Positions 16,939 to 25,402 of a stretch of 64,000 bases of DNA are shown here, in pieces (positions within the stretch are counted from its first letter, which is position 1; every line of letters begins with the position of its first letter). The DNA is from Desulfonatronovibrio hydrogenovorans DSM 9292 (GTDB lineage Bacteria; Desulfobacterota; Desulfovibrionia; Desulfovibrionales; Desulfonatronovibrionaceae). The notes beneath the pieces are model-generated. The model made no database searches and was not told the DNA's origin. It worked only from the letters and a program-made list of their open reading frames with translations. Made by a program: the position numbers and the translations under genes. Location: assembly GCF_000686525.1 (NCBI RefSeq), contig NZ_KK365986.1, positions 9,995 to 73,994 of the forward strand, read 5' to 3'.

Positions 16939-17739
16939 ATGCACTTGGGAAAAGCTATCAGACTGGAAAGGATTTTCAACCGGAACACGGGCCGGACCAT
17001 CATAGTTCCCCTGGATCATGGGGTGACTGTAGGACCTATCCCGGGCTTGGTGGATCTTCGAACCACAGTGGGCAAGATAGCCGAAGGCGGGGCCAATGCA
17101 GTGGTCATGCACAAGGGACTGGCCAGGTGCGGACACAGGGGTGAAGGCAGCGATGTCGGTCTGATTATCCATTTGTCAGCCAGTACGTCCATTTCTCCCT
17201 ATCCAAATGCCAAGACCCTGGTGGGTTCAGTGGAAGATGCCATCAAACTGGGAGCTGACGCTGTCTCAGTCCATGTCAATCTGGGCGATGAAACTGAAAA
17301 GGACATGCTCAGGGACCTGGGCCTGATGGCATCCAGGGCCAATGAATGGGGAATGCCTCTTCTGGCCATGGTTTACGCCAGAGGTCCCAAGGTCAGGGAT
17401 GAGTATGACATGGATGTTGTATGTCATTGCGCCAGAGTGGGGGAAGAGCTGGGAGCCGATGTGGTCAAAGTCCCCTATACCGGTGACGTGGACAGTTTTT
17501 CCAGGGTTGTTGAAGCCTGCTGCATTCCAGTGGTAATTGCCGGTGGAGCAAAGCTGGATAATGGCCGGGACCTGGTTCAAATGGTCCATGATGCGGTTGA
17601 AGCCGGGGGAGCCGGCCTTTCAGTGGGTCGCAACGTGTTCCAGCATGACAATCCGTCTTTGCTCATAAAGACATTAAACCAGGTAGTCCATAATGACATG
17701 GAGATTGATGATGCCATGGAAATGCTGGATCAGGGATAA
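16939..17739 (+). CDS. 2-amino-3,7-dideoxy-D-threo-hept-6-ulosonate synthase (AroA')
   Basis: First enzyme of the archaeal-type route to 3-dehydroquinate: an aldolase of the class I FBA/DeoC-like family that condenses L-aspartate semialdehyde with a deoxyhexose-phosphate-derived fragment. The 266-residue barrel has the signature [15 protein letters not shown], the Schiff-base lysine K177 in [12 protein letters not shown], and the phosphate-binding end [11 protein letters not shown]...[12 protein letters not shown]. The start at 16939 has GAGGAGG upstream; the open frame extends back into the leader region but is not coding there. Immediately followed by AroB', confirming the function rather than a glycolytic aldolase. 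No DAHP synthase is present in the window. Confidence 0.9.
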   Translation: MHLGKAIRLERIFNRNTGRTIIVPLDHGVTVGPIPGLVDLRTTVGKIAEGGANAVVMHKGLARCGHRGEGSDVGLIIHLSASTSISPYPNAKTLVGSVEDAIKLGADAVSVHVNLGDETEKDMLRDLGLMASRANEWGMPLLAMVYARGPKVRDEYDMDVVCHCARVGEELGADVVKVPYTGDVDSFSRVVEACCIPVVIAGGAKLDNGRDLVQMVHDAVEAGGAGLSVGRNVFQHDNPSLLIKTLNQVVHNDMEIDDAMEMLDQG

Positions 17740-17761
17740 TTCCTGATCCAGCATTTTTTTT
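17722..17761 (+). terminator. Terminator between aroA' and aroB'
   Basis: A perfect 13-bp stem (ATGCTGGATCAGG at 17722-17734, complement at 17742-17754) followed by a run of T. The stem includes the last codons and stop of aroA'. It sits inside what is otherwise a continuous operon, so some transcription should end here or a second promoter should follow. Confidence 0.82.
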
Positions 17762-17835
17762 ATCTGACTTTTCAGGCAGCCTGGTCCTGGAAAACAAGAA
17801 GCACCTGAAACCTATTCCAGAGGATAGCACAACCC

Positions 17836-18810
17836 ATGAGCAGAAAAATATATTTTAAGGCGGTTCCCTTTGACAAGTCTCTGGTGACTCTGGCCCTGGA
17901 GTCCGGGGTGGACGCCCTTTTGACCGAGAAAAAGGATATGGAGAAGATATCTGCCCTGGGCAGGACCGAAGTCCTGGATGTAAAGGATTTCACGTTTAAA
18001 AAAATCAGAGAGAAAAAGGACGAGGAGGAAGTGGTCAGGCTGCTCAAGTCCGGGCAAAAAATAGTTCTGTCCAGGGAAGTGGAAATCATTCCTGTGGAAA
18101 ATATCCTGGCCCAGGCCCCGGACGTGGGCATGGAAGTGGATTCAGTAGAAGGTCTTGAAACAGCCCTGGGCATCCTGGAAAAAGGGGTGGACTTTGTTGT
18201 GGTGGATGAGAAAGGCGTGTCCCGGCTCAAGGATATGGTAAAAAAAATCAAGCAGGATCAGGGAAGGCTGGATCTTATACCGGGCAGGATCACAGAAATT
18301 CGACCCATTGGACTGGGACACAGGGTGTGTGTAGACACCATCTCCCTTTTGAATACCGGCCAGGGAATGCTGGTGGGTAATTCCAGCGCATTCACTTTTC
18401 TGGTGAATGCTGAAACCGAGGCTAATCCGTATGTCGCTGCCCGGCCTTTCAGAATCAACGCTGGTGCCGTGCATTCGTATACCTGTCTTCCAGACGACAA
18501 GACCACCTATCTTGAAGAACTGGCACCCGGAAATGAAGTGCTCATCGTAGCCAGCGATGGCAGTTCCATGTCTGCGGTTGTGGGCAGGGTCAAGACAGAG
18601 GTCAGGCCGATGCTTCTGATCAGTGCTGAGTTTGAAGATAAAAAAGGCAGCGTTATCCTTCAGAATGCGGAGACCATCAGGCTGGTCAATGCCAAGGGCA
18701 AACCCATAAGCGTGGTCAACCTGAAAAACGGGGATGAAGTCCTCTGTCGGGTTGATGCAGCCGGCCGTCATTTTGGAATGCGCATTCAGGAAGACATCAG
18801 GGAAGAGTAG
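17836..18810 (+). CDS. 3-dehydroquinate synthase II (AroB')
   Basis: Converts the AroA' product to 3-dehydroquinate by NAD-dependent oxidative deamination and cyclisation. The 324-residue protein shows the highly conserved core GLGHRVCVDTISLLNTGQGMLVGNSS and AETEANPYVAARPFRINAGAVHSY (about residues 156-215), diagnostic for this family and unrelated to classical AroB. GAGGA precedes the ATG. It lies 97 bp after aroA', past a strong terminator, and 3 bp before pheA. Common in archaea and found in Desulfovibrionales among bacteria. Confidence 0.95.
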   Translation: MSRKIYFKAVPFDKSLVTLALESGVDALLTEKKDMEKISALGRTEVLDVKDFTFKKIREKKDEEEVVRLLKSGQKIVLSREVEIIPVENILAQAPDVGMEVDSVEGLETALGILEKGVDFVVVDEKGVSRLKDMVKKIKQDQGRLDLIPGRITEIRPIGLGHRVCVDTISLLNTGQGMLVGNSSAFTFLVNAETEANPYVAARPFRINAGAVHSYTCLPDDKTTYLEELAPGNEVLIVASDGSSMSAVVGRVKTEVRPMLLISAEFEDKKGSVILQNAETIRLVNAKGKPISVVNLKNGDEVLCRVDAAGRHFGMRIQEDIREE

Positions 18811-18813
18811 ATC

Positions 18814-19902
18814 ATGGACCAGGAACAGAGTCTGAAAGAAATCAGGACCAGGATAAGCAACCTGGATGAGAAGATTCTGCAGCTTTTGAACAGAAGAGCG
18901 GCCTTGAGCCTGCAGGTGGGGCAGATCAAGTCTCAGGCCAGGGACAGCATTTTCAAACCATTCAGGGAAAAAGAAGTGCTGAACGGACTGGCTGGAAAGA
19001 ACCAGGGTCCGTTGCCTGATGAGCATCTGCGAGCAATTTACCGGGAGATATTTTCCTCCTCCAGGAGCCTGCAGCAAAAGCAGCGGGTTGCTTATCTGGG
19101 GCCTGAAGGAACATTTTCCTACTTTGCCGGAGTTGAATACCTGGGTCAGAGTGCAGATTTCTTTCCCAAAGACAACCTGGAAGACGTGTTCAGGGCTGTG
19201 GATGCCAGGGAGGCTGAACTGGGCATTATCCCCCTGGAAAATTCTTTGCAGGGCAGTGTGGGGCAGAGTCTGGATCTGTTTCTCAAGTTCGAGGTCTTCA
19301 TCCACGCTGAGATTTTCTGCCGGATCAGTCATGCCCTGTTGAGCCGGGAAAGTGATCTTGCCGCAATAAACAAGGTTTATTCTCATCCCCAGGCTCTGCA
19401 GCAATGTTCGATATGGCTCAGGGCCAACCTGCCGGGTATCCCGGTGATTCCGGATGAAAGCACGGCCCAGGCTGCCAGGAGGGCTGCCAAAGAAAAAGGT
19501 GCTGCAGCCCTGGGACACAGAGACCTGGCCCGGATATTCCATTTGAACCTGCTTGAGCAGGGTCTGGAAGACACTCCGGACAACTGGACCAGATTTCTGG
19601 TCATAAGCAGTCTGCCTCCGGAAACCGGAAACAAGGAAAAAACCTCTCTGCTTTTTACGGTCACGGACAAGCCCGGATCCCTGGTCACAGCTCTGCAGGT
19701 CCTGTCCAGAAAGGGGATAAACATGAAGAAGCTGGAATCCAGACCCATGCGCTTGGAAAAGTGGAGGTATGTTTTTTTCACGGATGTTGAGTGCGACCTG
19801 ACCTCTGAAGAGTACCGGGAAGTTTTGACAGAGCTTGAAAGCAGCTGCCATTTTCTGAGGATCCTGGGCAGCTATCCCCATGGCCCGCAGATCGGGGCAT
19901 AG
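18814..19902 (+). CDS. pheA: Bifunctional chorismate mutase / prephenate dehydratase
   Basis: The P-protein makes phenylpyruvate from chorismate. At 362 residues it has an AroQ-type chorismate mutase (about residues 1-85: IRTRISNLDEKILQLLNRRAALS), a prephenate dehydratase domain (about 90-270: VAYLGPEGTFSYFA, with the catalytic TRF motif in NWTRFLVI) and a C-terminal ACT domain (about 280-355: LLFTVTDKPGSLVTAL and the ESRP motif) for phenylalanine feedback. Its ATG is 3 bp after the aroB' stop, so translation is probably coupled. All expected residues are present. Confidence 0.96.
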   Translation: MDQEQSLKEIRTRISNLDEKILQLLNRRAALSLQVGQIKSQARDSIFKPFREKEVLNGLAGKNQGPLPDEHLRAIYREIFSSSRSLQQKQRVAYLGPEGTFSYFAGVEYLGQSADFFPKDNLEDVFRAVDAREAELGIIPLENSLQGSVGQSLDLFLKFEVFIHAEIFCRISHALLSRESDLAAINKVYSHPQALQQCSIWLRANLPGIPVIPDESTAQAARRAAKEKGAAALGHRDLARIFHLNLLEQGLEDTPDNWTRFLVISSLPPETGNKEKTSLLFTVTDKPGSLVTALQVLSRKGINMKKLESRPMRLEKWRYVFFTDVECDLTSEEYREVLTELESSCHFLRILGSYPHGPQIGA

Positions 19903-19940
19903 GCGGTGCAAAGTTTGAATTGTTTTACAATAGGTAATCC

Positions 19941-21296
19941 ATGGACACAGTTATGAACAAACCGGTTGAACCCATTATGCTCAATGCCCCCTCATCCAAG
20001 TCCATGTCCCATCGGGCCGTTTTGGCTGCCGGGCTGGCCAAGGGGGTCTCAAGGCTGAGGAATGTCCTGGAAAGTGACGATCTGAAACACACCAGGTTGT
20101 GCCTCCAGGCCCTGGGGGTAGAGTTTTCTGTTTCAGGTCAGGAGTTACTGGTCAAAGGAATTGGTGGAAAGATTTGTTCAGGAGCTGAAAAGGTTGTCCG
20201 CCTTGATGTAGGAGAGTCAGGAACAACCTGCAGGCTCCTGGCCGGGATTGTTGCTGCCGGCCAGGGCGAATTCGAGATATCTGGCCGGGGCAGGATGCAT
20301 CAGAGGCCCATCAGCAGTCTGGATAAGGCCCTGGGGCCCCTGGGGGTGGATTTTTTTTATACCGGCCAGGACGGATGTCCCCCAGTGAAGATCATCTCCA
20401 GAGGTCTGACCGGCGGTGAAATAGGGATTTGTCTTGATGAAAGCAGTCAGTATCTGTCCGGTGTTCTGCTGGGTGCGACTATGGCCCAGGGACCAATGAC
20501 CATAAATGTTACCGGGCAAAAGATCGTTTCCTGGCCCTATGTCAATCTGACTCTGCAGATAATGGAGGAGTTCGGCAGTTTGGTCCGGATCCAGGTCCTT
20601 GAACATGGCAGCTGGCAGGATGTTGATAAGGATATGGTCACCAGGGTGGAGCCGGGTCGGATCAGGTTCATTGTTCATCCCGGAACCTTGACGGCCAGAA
20701 GTTATCAGGTGGAGGGAGATTTCAGCAATGGATCGTATCTTCTGGCTGCAGGAGCAATCGGTGACAGGCCGGTCCTGGTCCAGGGCCTGGACTGGGACTC
20801 CCTCCAGGGTGACAAGCGTATCCTGGGTATTCTGCTGGAAATGGGAGCCGGGGTGGAAAAAAAGGACAAGGGTATCCTGGTTCAGAAGCAGGAGTTGAGA
20901 GGGGTTGACCTGGATATGGGGTCATGCCCTGATCTGGTGCCAACTGTGGCAGTGCTGGCTTCTCTGGCTTCGGACTCTAGCAGGATTACCAATGTGGCCC
21001 ATCTGAAGATCAAGGAAAGTGACCGGTTGAACGGAGTGTACCAGGAGATCGTCAGAACAGGGTGCAGGTGCAGACTGCTGGATGATGGACTGGAGATTGA
21101 TCCGGTCCCGATTGAGCCCGGAAAAAGAATTGAGTTTGCAACTTATGATGATCACCGCATGGCCATGGGCCTGTCTCTTTATGAGCTGGCAGGGGTTCAG
21201 GTGATCCTGGACAATCCTGGGTGCGTGAACAAGTCTTTCCCAGGTTTCTGGGATGAATGGGAAAAGATCAGACAAGGTCAGATTGGCCTGAAATAG
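19941..21296 (+). CDS. aroA: 3-phosphoshikimate 1-carboxyvinyltransferase (EPSP synthase)
   Basis: Transfers the enolpyruvyl group of PEP to shikimate 3-phosphate. The 451-residue protein has the shikimate-phosphate-binding start APSSKSMSHRAV (K20), the motif GESGTTCRLL in place of the usual N-A/S-GT, the catalytic segment CPDLVPTVAVLA, KESDRL and YDDHRMAM. The GESGTT variant and overall divergence suggest it is not a classical class I enzyme, and glyphosate response cannot be predicted. It begins 38 bp after pheA. The ribosome site is moderate (AGGT). An 8-bp hairpin follows in the 75-bp gap to tyrA. Confidence 0.95.
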   Translation: MDTVMNKPVEPIMLNAPSSKSMSHRAVLAAGLAKGVSRLRNVLESDDLKHTRLCLQALGVEFSVSGQELLVKGIGGKICSGAEKVVRLDVGESGTTCRLLAGIVAAGQGEFEISGRGRMHQRPISSLDKALGPLGVDFFYTGQDGCPPVKIISRGLTGGEIGICLDESSQYLSGVLLGATMAQGPMTINVTGQKIVSWPYVNLTLQIMEEFGSLVRIQVLEHGSWQDVDKDMVTRVEPGRIRFIVHPGTLTARSYQVEGDFSNGSYLLAAGAIGDRPVLVQGLDWDSLQGDKRILGILLEMGAGVEKKDKGILVQKQELRGVDLDMGSCPDLVPTVAVLASLASDSSRITNVAHLKIKESDRLNGVYQEIVRTGCRCRLLDDGLEIDPVPIEPGKRIEFATYDDHRMAMGLSLYELAGVQVILDNPGCVNKSFPGFWDEWEKIRQGQIGLK

Positions 21297-21371
21297 TTGT
21301 GATCCAGACGTAAAGGTTGACCTGGATCAGGATGAAAGGTTGCCTGAGATTGAGAATTTTGAAGTATACCA

Positions 21372-22148
21372 ATGAAGTCTGTTAAGAATATAGCCATAAT
21401 TGGAGGTCAGGGCCGTATGGGCCGGATGCTGGGAAAACGTTTTTCCAGGGCCGGGGCACAGGTCCTGGGCCTGGATCAGCCCCTGCCAGTGAAGGATCTG
21501 GAAAGTCTCCTGGCCCCGGTGGACCTGGCGGTTTTAGCTGTGCCCATTTCTGCTTTCACTAAGGTGGTGGACATCATCGTTCCCGGGCTGGCCCCTGGCA
21601 CTATCCTGGTGGACATCTGTTCGGTCAAAGTCCTGCCCATGATGAAAATGGAAAAAGCATATCCAGGGCCAGTGGTGGGCACGCATCCTCTTTTTGGACC
21701 TGAGCCTGAGGCAGGGGAAAAACTCAGAGTGGCCCTGTGTCCGGGAGGCAATGCTGATGCAGGTCACTTGAGCATGGTTGAGGCTGTTTTCAGATCCTCG
21801 GGAATGGAAACCTTTAAAACCACTCCCAGGGAGCATGATCAGGCCATGGCCTGCATTCAGGGGCTTAATTTTGTAACCACGGTGTCCTATTTTGCCAGCC
21901 TGCCCCCGGAACTGGATCTGGAGAGATTTGCTACTCCGTCCTTTAAACGCAGGCTTGATTCGGCCCGTAAGATGTTGAACGAGGACGGCCTTCTTTTTTC
22001 CTCCCTGGCCGAGGACAACCCCTATACCGGTCAGATGATCAGGAGGTTCAAATCCTTTCTGAATCTGAGCGCGGCTGGAGAGCTGGAGCTTCTTCAAGAC
22101 AAGGCCCTGTGGTGGTGGCGTGATGAAACTGAAAAGGGAGGACCATAG
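21372..22148 (+). CDS. tyrA: Prephenate dehydrogenase family protein
   Basis: Oxidatively decarboxylates prephenate (or arogenate) on the tyrosine branch. The 258-residue protein has an N-terminal Rossmann fold (IAIIGGQGRMGRMLGKRFSRAG, residues 7-28) and the substrate-binding motif GTHPLFGPEPEAGE, followed by the helical dimerisation domain. There is no chorismate mutase or ACT domain, so it is the monofunctional type. The substrate and cofactor preference cannot be read with confidence. It closes the first transcription block of the cluster, directly before a strong terminator. Confidence 0.93.
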   Translation: MKSVKNIAIIGGQGRMGRMLGKRFSRAGAQVLGLDQPLPVKDLESLLAPVDLAVLAVPISAFTKVVDIIVPGLAPGTILVDICSVKVLPMMKMEKAYPGPVVGTHPLFGPEPEAGEKLRVALCPGGNADAGHLSMVEAVFRSSGMETFKTTPREHDQAMACIQGLNFVTTVSYFASLPPELDLERFATPSFKRRLDSARKMLNEDGLLFSSLAEDNPYTGQMIRRFKSFLNLSAAGELELLQDKALWWWRDETEKGGP

Positions 22149-22172
22149 CGTCTTGAAAGTCTGATTTAGTGC

Positions 22173-22218
22173 AACCAAAAAGACCGCTTCTCCTCCCGGA
22201 AAAGCGGTCTTTTTGGTT
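22173..22218 (+). terminator. Terminator after tyrA
   Basis: A perfect 17-bp stem (AACCAAAAAGACCGCTT at 22173-22189, complement at 22202-22218). The right arm contains TTTTT and the stem has A/T flanks, so it could work in both directions. It separates the aro block from the trp block. Confidence 0.88.
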
Positions 22219-22235
22219 TGGGCGGTGTGCTCTGG

Positions 22236-22250
22236 ACTGAACAGTTCAGT
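22236..22250. promoter_or_regulatory. 15-bp palindrome upstream of trpE
   Basis: ACTGAACAGTTCAGT is a perfect palindrome around a central A. It sits between the tyrA terminator and the trp genes, where an operator would be expected. Whether it belongs to a TrpR-like regulator cannot be told. Confidence 0.35.
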
Positions 22251-22341
22251 AAAAGAAACCGTACAGGTCAGCAGGATGCTGGAGACTCATTAACTTCTTC
22301 AGAACGGTAAAGGAAATTTTGGGGCAGCAGTTATTTTACTG

Positions 22342-22404
22342 ATGCAGCCCAGACTTCAGAGATTAAAGCCTGGGTGGTGGATTGATACTAACCTTGAATC
22401 ATAA
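22342..22404 (+). CDS. Candidate trp leader peptide with tandem Trp codons
   Basis: A 20-codon open frame that includes LKPGWWIDT, with TGG-TGG at 22375-22380, and ends 22 bp before the trpE ATG. The tandem Trp codons and position recall TrpL. No terminator lies between it and trpE, and no strong ribosome site precedes it, so classical attenuation is not supported. It may act through translational coupling or be chance. Confidence 0.4.
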   Translation: MQPRLQRLKPGWWIDTNLES

Positions 22405-22426
22405 ACATGGAAAAGGGGACGAACGC

Positions 22427-23836
22427 ATGATCAGACTCAAGCAAAAAACAAGTTGCCTGCCGGCTGATACCCAGACTCCGGTATCGCTTTACCTGGGGCT
22501 GGTGGGCCGGGAAAAGGGAATTCTTCTGGAAAGCTCTGAAGTGGATGGTCGTCTTGGCCGGTATAGCCTGCTTGCCTGGGATTTTCGGCTTCAACTTTGG
22601 TGTCTGAATGGCAAGCTGAGGGTCAAGGTCTTGGATCACCGGCTGGAAAGCCTGCTGGGGCTGGACGGCATGGAGTTCATTCCGGGCCTGCGCAAGGTTC
22701 TGTCCAGGATTGAAGTGGCGGCGGACCCAGAATTTGATCTGCCGCCCATGACCAGGGCCTTGTACGGGTATCTGGGCTACGGGTTGAGTGGCCTGCTGGA
22801 GCCTAAGCTGGCCAGAGTTCTGCCGGCTGAAGAAACTGAAGCCCAGCTGGTTCTGCCCGGTCGGATACTGCTCATGGATCACCTGCACCACCATTGTTAT
22901 TTTCTTGGCCTGGACAGTGACCTGTCCCTGCCCCGGCCCAAGCCTTCCAGAACCGGATCCCAGTTTAAGGTGGGCAGGATCTCCACTGTGCCTGATCAGG
23001 AAACCTACCAGGACCGGGTCTTGAAAACCAAGGAGCTCATAAGGCAGGGAGAGGCCATTCAGGTTGTTCTGTCCACCAGGTTCCAGGCGTCTTTCAAGGG
23101 TGACCCATTCCTGGTCTATCGCCACCTGCGCCGGATCAACCCCTCGCCCTATACCTTTTACCTCAAGCTTGAGGACATCACCCTGATGGGCTCTTCGCCT
23201 GAGCTCATGGTCAAATGCGGCCGGAACCAGCTCCAATTGAGACCCATTGCCGGGACCAGACCCAGGGGGGAGACTGAAAAGGAAGACCAGGCCCTGGCTG
23301 ATGAACTTGTGGCTGATGAAAAGGAACGGGCCGAACACGTCATGCTGGTTGACCTGGGCCGTAATGATCTGGGCCGGATGGCTGATCCAGGTACTGTTGA
23401 GGTGGAAAAATTCATGCAGGTGGAGCGCTTTTCCCATGTCATGCATCTGACCTCATACTTATCAGCCAAACTGAAAAAGGACCTTGATGCAGTGGACATC
23501 CTCAAGGCTTCTTTTCCGGCAGGCACGGTTTCCGGAGCTCCCAAGATCAGGGCCATGGAAATTATTGGTGAAATGGAGGATGCACCGCGTGGACCGTATG
23601 CCGGGGCCATCGGCTGGATCGGGCTGGACAAGGGAGAGGTGAATCTGGATACAGGCATAACCATCAGAAGCCTGTGGATCAGGAACAACAGGATCCACTG
23701 GCAGGCCGGGGCAGGGGTGGTTTATGACTCGGTCCCGGATAAGGAGTGGCAGGAGTGTTTCAACAAGGCCAAGGCCATACGCAAAGCATTAACCTATACC
23801 GGAGGCACAGATGATTTTGCTCATAGACAACTTTGA
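22427..23836 (+). CDS. trpE: Anthranilate synthase component I
   Basis: Makes anthranilate from chorismate with ammonia supplied by TrpG. The 469-residue protein carries the tryptophan feedback motif near the N-terminus (GILLESSEVDGRLGRYSL) and the chorismate-binding C-terminal domain with PIAGTRPRGETEKED, LVDLGRNDLGRMADPGTVEV, HLTSYLSAKL, FPAGTVSGAPKIRAMEII and GPYAGAIGW. I start at 22427, which has AAGGGGA six to seven bases upstream, instead of an ATG 15 codons earlier. First structural gene of the trp block; its end overlaps trpG by 26 bp. Confidence 0.97.
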   Translation: MIRLKQKTSCLPADTQTPVSLYLGLVGREKGILLESSEVDGRLGRYSLLAWDFRLQLWCLNGKLRVKVLDHRLESLLGLDGMEFIPGLRKVLSRIEVAADPEFDLPPMTRALYGYLGYGLSGLLEPKLARVLPAEETEAQLVLPGRILLMDHLHHHCYFLGLDSDLSLPRPKPSRTGSQFKVGRISTVPDQETYQDRVLKTKELIRQGEAIQVVLSTRFQASFKGDPFLVYRHLRRINPSPYTFYLKLEDITLMGSSPELMVKCGRNQLQLRPIAGTRPRGETEKEDQALADELVADEKERAEHVMLVDLGRNDLGRMADPGTVEVEKFMQVERFSHVMHLTSYLSAKLKKDLDAVDILKASFPAGTVSGAPKIRAMEIIGEMEDAPRGPYAGAIGWIGLDKGEVNLDTGITIRSLWIRNNRIHWQAGAGVVYDSVPDKEWQECFNKAKAIRKALTYTGGTDDFAHRQL

Positions 23837-24431
23837 TTCCTTTACTTTCAACCTGGTTCAGGTGCTTCAAAAAATGGCTGTGGAACCGGTTGTGGTTAGA
23901 AACGATGATCCATTTGTTTTTGAGGCCCTGGAAGGGAAGCTGGAGGCGGTGATCATATCTCCCGGACCCAGCAGGCCGGAAAATGCCGGGCTCTGCCTGG
24001 ATTTTCTGACCAGATTGAGACCGGAAACGCCTGTGCTGGGGGTGTGTCTGGGGCATCAGATCCTGGGATATTTTGCCGGGGCAGAGGTCCGGGTGGCAGA
24101 CCGGATCATGCACGGTAAGACCAGTTTGGTTGTTCATGATCAACAGGGGATGTTTGAGAATGTTCCCAGCCCCTTTGAGGTCTGCCGTTATCATTCCCTG
24201 GTAGTGGAGCCGGGACAGGGTCTGGGATTCAAGGTTGGTGCCAGGACCAGGGAGAATGAGGTCATGGCCCTGGAATATCTGGACCGTCCCTGGATGGGGG
24301 TTCAGTTTCACCCCGAGTCCATTCTGACTCCTTTAGGCCCGAAGATAGTGGAAAATTTTATGAGAATAGCCGGTGTTAAGACCCGACAGCTGTACCAGGA
24401 GGCCAGCCATGAATATTCAGAAAGCGCTTAA
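23811..24431 (+). CDS. trpG: Anthranilate synthase component II (glutamine amidotransferase)
   Basis: The class I glutamine amidotransferase that feeds ammonia to TrpE. The 206-residue protein has the nucleophile C79 in LGVCLGHQ, and the His-Glu pair in VQFHPESI. It is a free-standing TrpG, not fused to TrpD as in enteric bacteria. The start overlaps trpE by 26 bp and has GGAGG upstream. The last 15 residues, beyond the conserved domain, overlap the trpD start. Confidence 0.96.
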   Translation: MILLIDNFDSFTFNLVQVLQKMAVEPVVVRNDDPFVFEALEGKLEAVIISPGPSRPENAGLCLDFLTRLRPETPVLGVCLGHQILGYFAGAEVRVADRIMHGKTSLVVHDQQGMFENVPSPFEVCRYHSLVVEPGQGLGFKVGARTRENEVMALEYLDRPWMGVQFHPESILTPLGPKIVENFMRIAGVKTRQLYQEASHEYSESA

Positions 24432-25401
24432 TAAGATCTGCGAAAAACAGCACCTTGACTATGAAGAAGGTCTGGACCTGTTCCGGGCCATGTTTGAGGG
24501 TCATCTGTCCCAGGCTCAAAGCGGAGCTCTGCTGATGGGGCTCAGGCTCAAGGGCGAAACCGGGGATGAGCTGGGCGCTGCAGTTCAGGTGGCTTTGGAG
24601 CGGGCCAGGCTGGTTCAGGGAGTAAAGGGGGTGCGTATTGATACCTGCGGAACCGGGGGGGACGGCAGGAGCAGCTTTAACTGCTCCACTGCAGTAGCCT
24701 TTTTCCTGGCTGATATGGGAATCAAGGTGGTCAAGCATGGCAACCGGGCAGTATCCAGCTCATGCGGCAGCGCAGATGTGGTGGAGGCCCTGGGCCTTCC
24801 CCTGCTTGATGATCCAGCCAAGGTGGAGCAGGAACTGTCCAGGACAAATTTTGCTTTTTTGTTTGCGCCCCATTTTCATCCCAGCTTTGCCGGTATTGCA
24901 CCCTTAAGAAAGGAGCTGGGTATAAGAAGCATCTTCAACCTTATGGGGCCCCTGCTTAATCCGGCCAGACCCACCCATCAGATCCTGGGGGTTCCCTTGG
25001 AATCTTTCATGCCCATCATGGCTGAGGTCCTTAAGAAAAACAATGTTCAGTCAGCAGCTGTGGTCCATGGGGCTGAGGGATTTGATGAACTCACCCCGTG
25101 CGGGCTGAACAGGGTGATATTTATCCGGGATAAAGGCCTAAAAGGGGAGACAATTGATCCTGAGGCCCTGGGCTTCAGGCTGTGCCGCCCCCGAGATATG
25201 GTCTGCAAAGACAGGGAGGAAGCCCTTGTCCGGCAAAAGGAGATCTTAAGGGGAACAGGTCCTGGGGCCATGCAGGATATGGTGGCCCTGAACCTGGGTC
25301 TGGCCATTCATCTTCTTGATTCTAAAGTGAGCATGCCGGAGTGTATGGATCAGGCCAGGGTCCTGGTCAGGGCCGGACTCAAAAACCTCAGGGTCTGCTG
25401 A
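24409..25401 (+). CDS. trpD: Anthranilate phosphoribosyltransferase
   Basis: Couples anthranilate to PRPP. The 330-residue protein has the PRPP-binding signature DTCGTGGDGRSSFNCST, then VKHGNRAVSSSCGSADVVEALG and the conserved GIRSIFNLMGPLLNPA and VVHGAEGFDELT. The ATG at 24409 has AGGAGG at five to six bases and overlaps the trpG end by 23 bp; an upstream alternative start lies within trpG. Length is normal for a monofunctional TrpD. Confidence 0.96.
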   Translation: MNIQKALNKICEKQHLDYEEGLDLFRAMFEGHLSQAQSGALLMGLRLKGETGDELGAAVQVALERARLVQGVKGVRIDTCGTGGDGRSSFNCSTAVAFFLADMGIKVVKHGNRAVSSSCGSADVVEALGLPLLDDPAKVEQELSRTNFAFLFAPHFHPSFAGIAPLRKELGIRSIFNLMGPLLNPARPTHQILGVPLESFMPIMAEVLKKNNVQSAAVVHGAEGFDELTPCGLNRVIFIRDKGLKGETIDPEALGFRLCRPRDMVCKDREEALVRQKEILRGTGPGAMQDMVALNLGLAIHLLDSKVSMPECMDQARVLVRAGLKNLRVC

Positions 25402-25402
25402 C

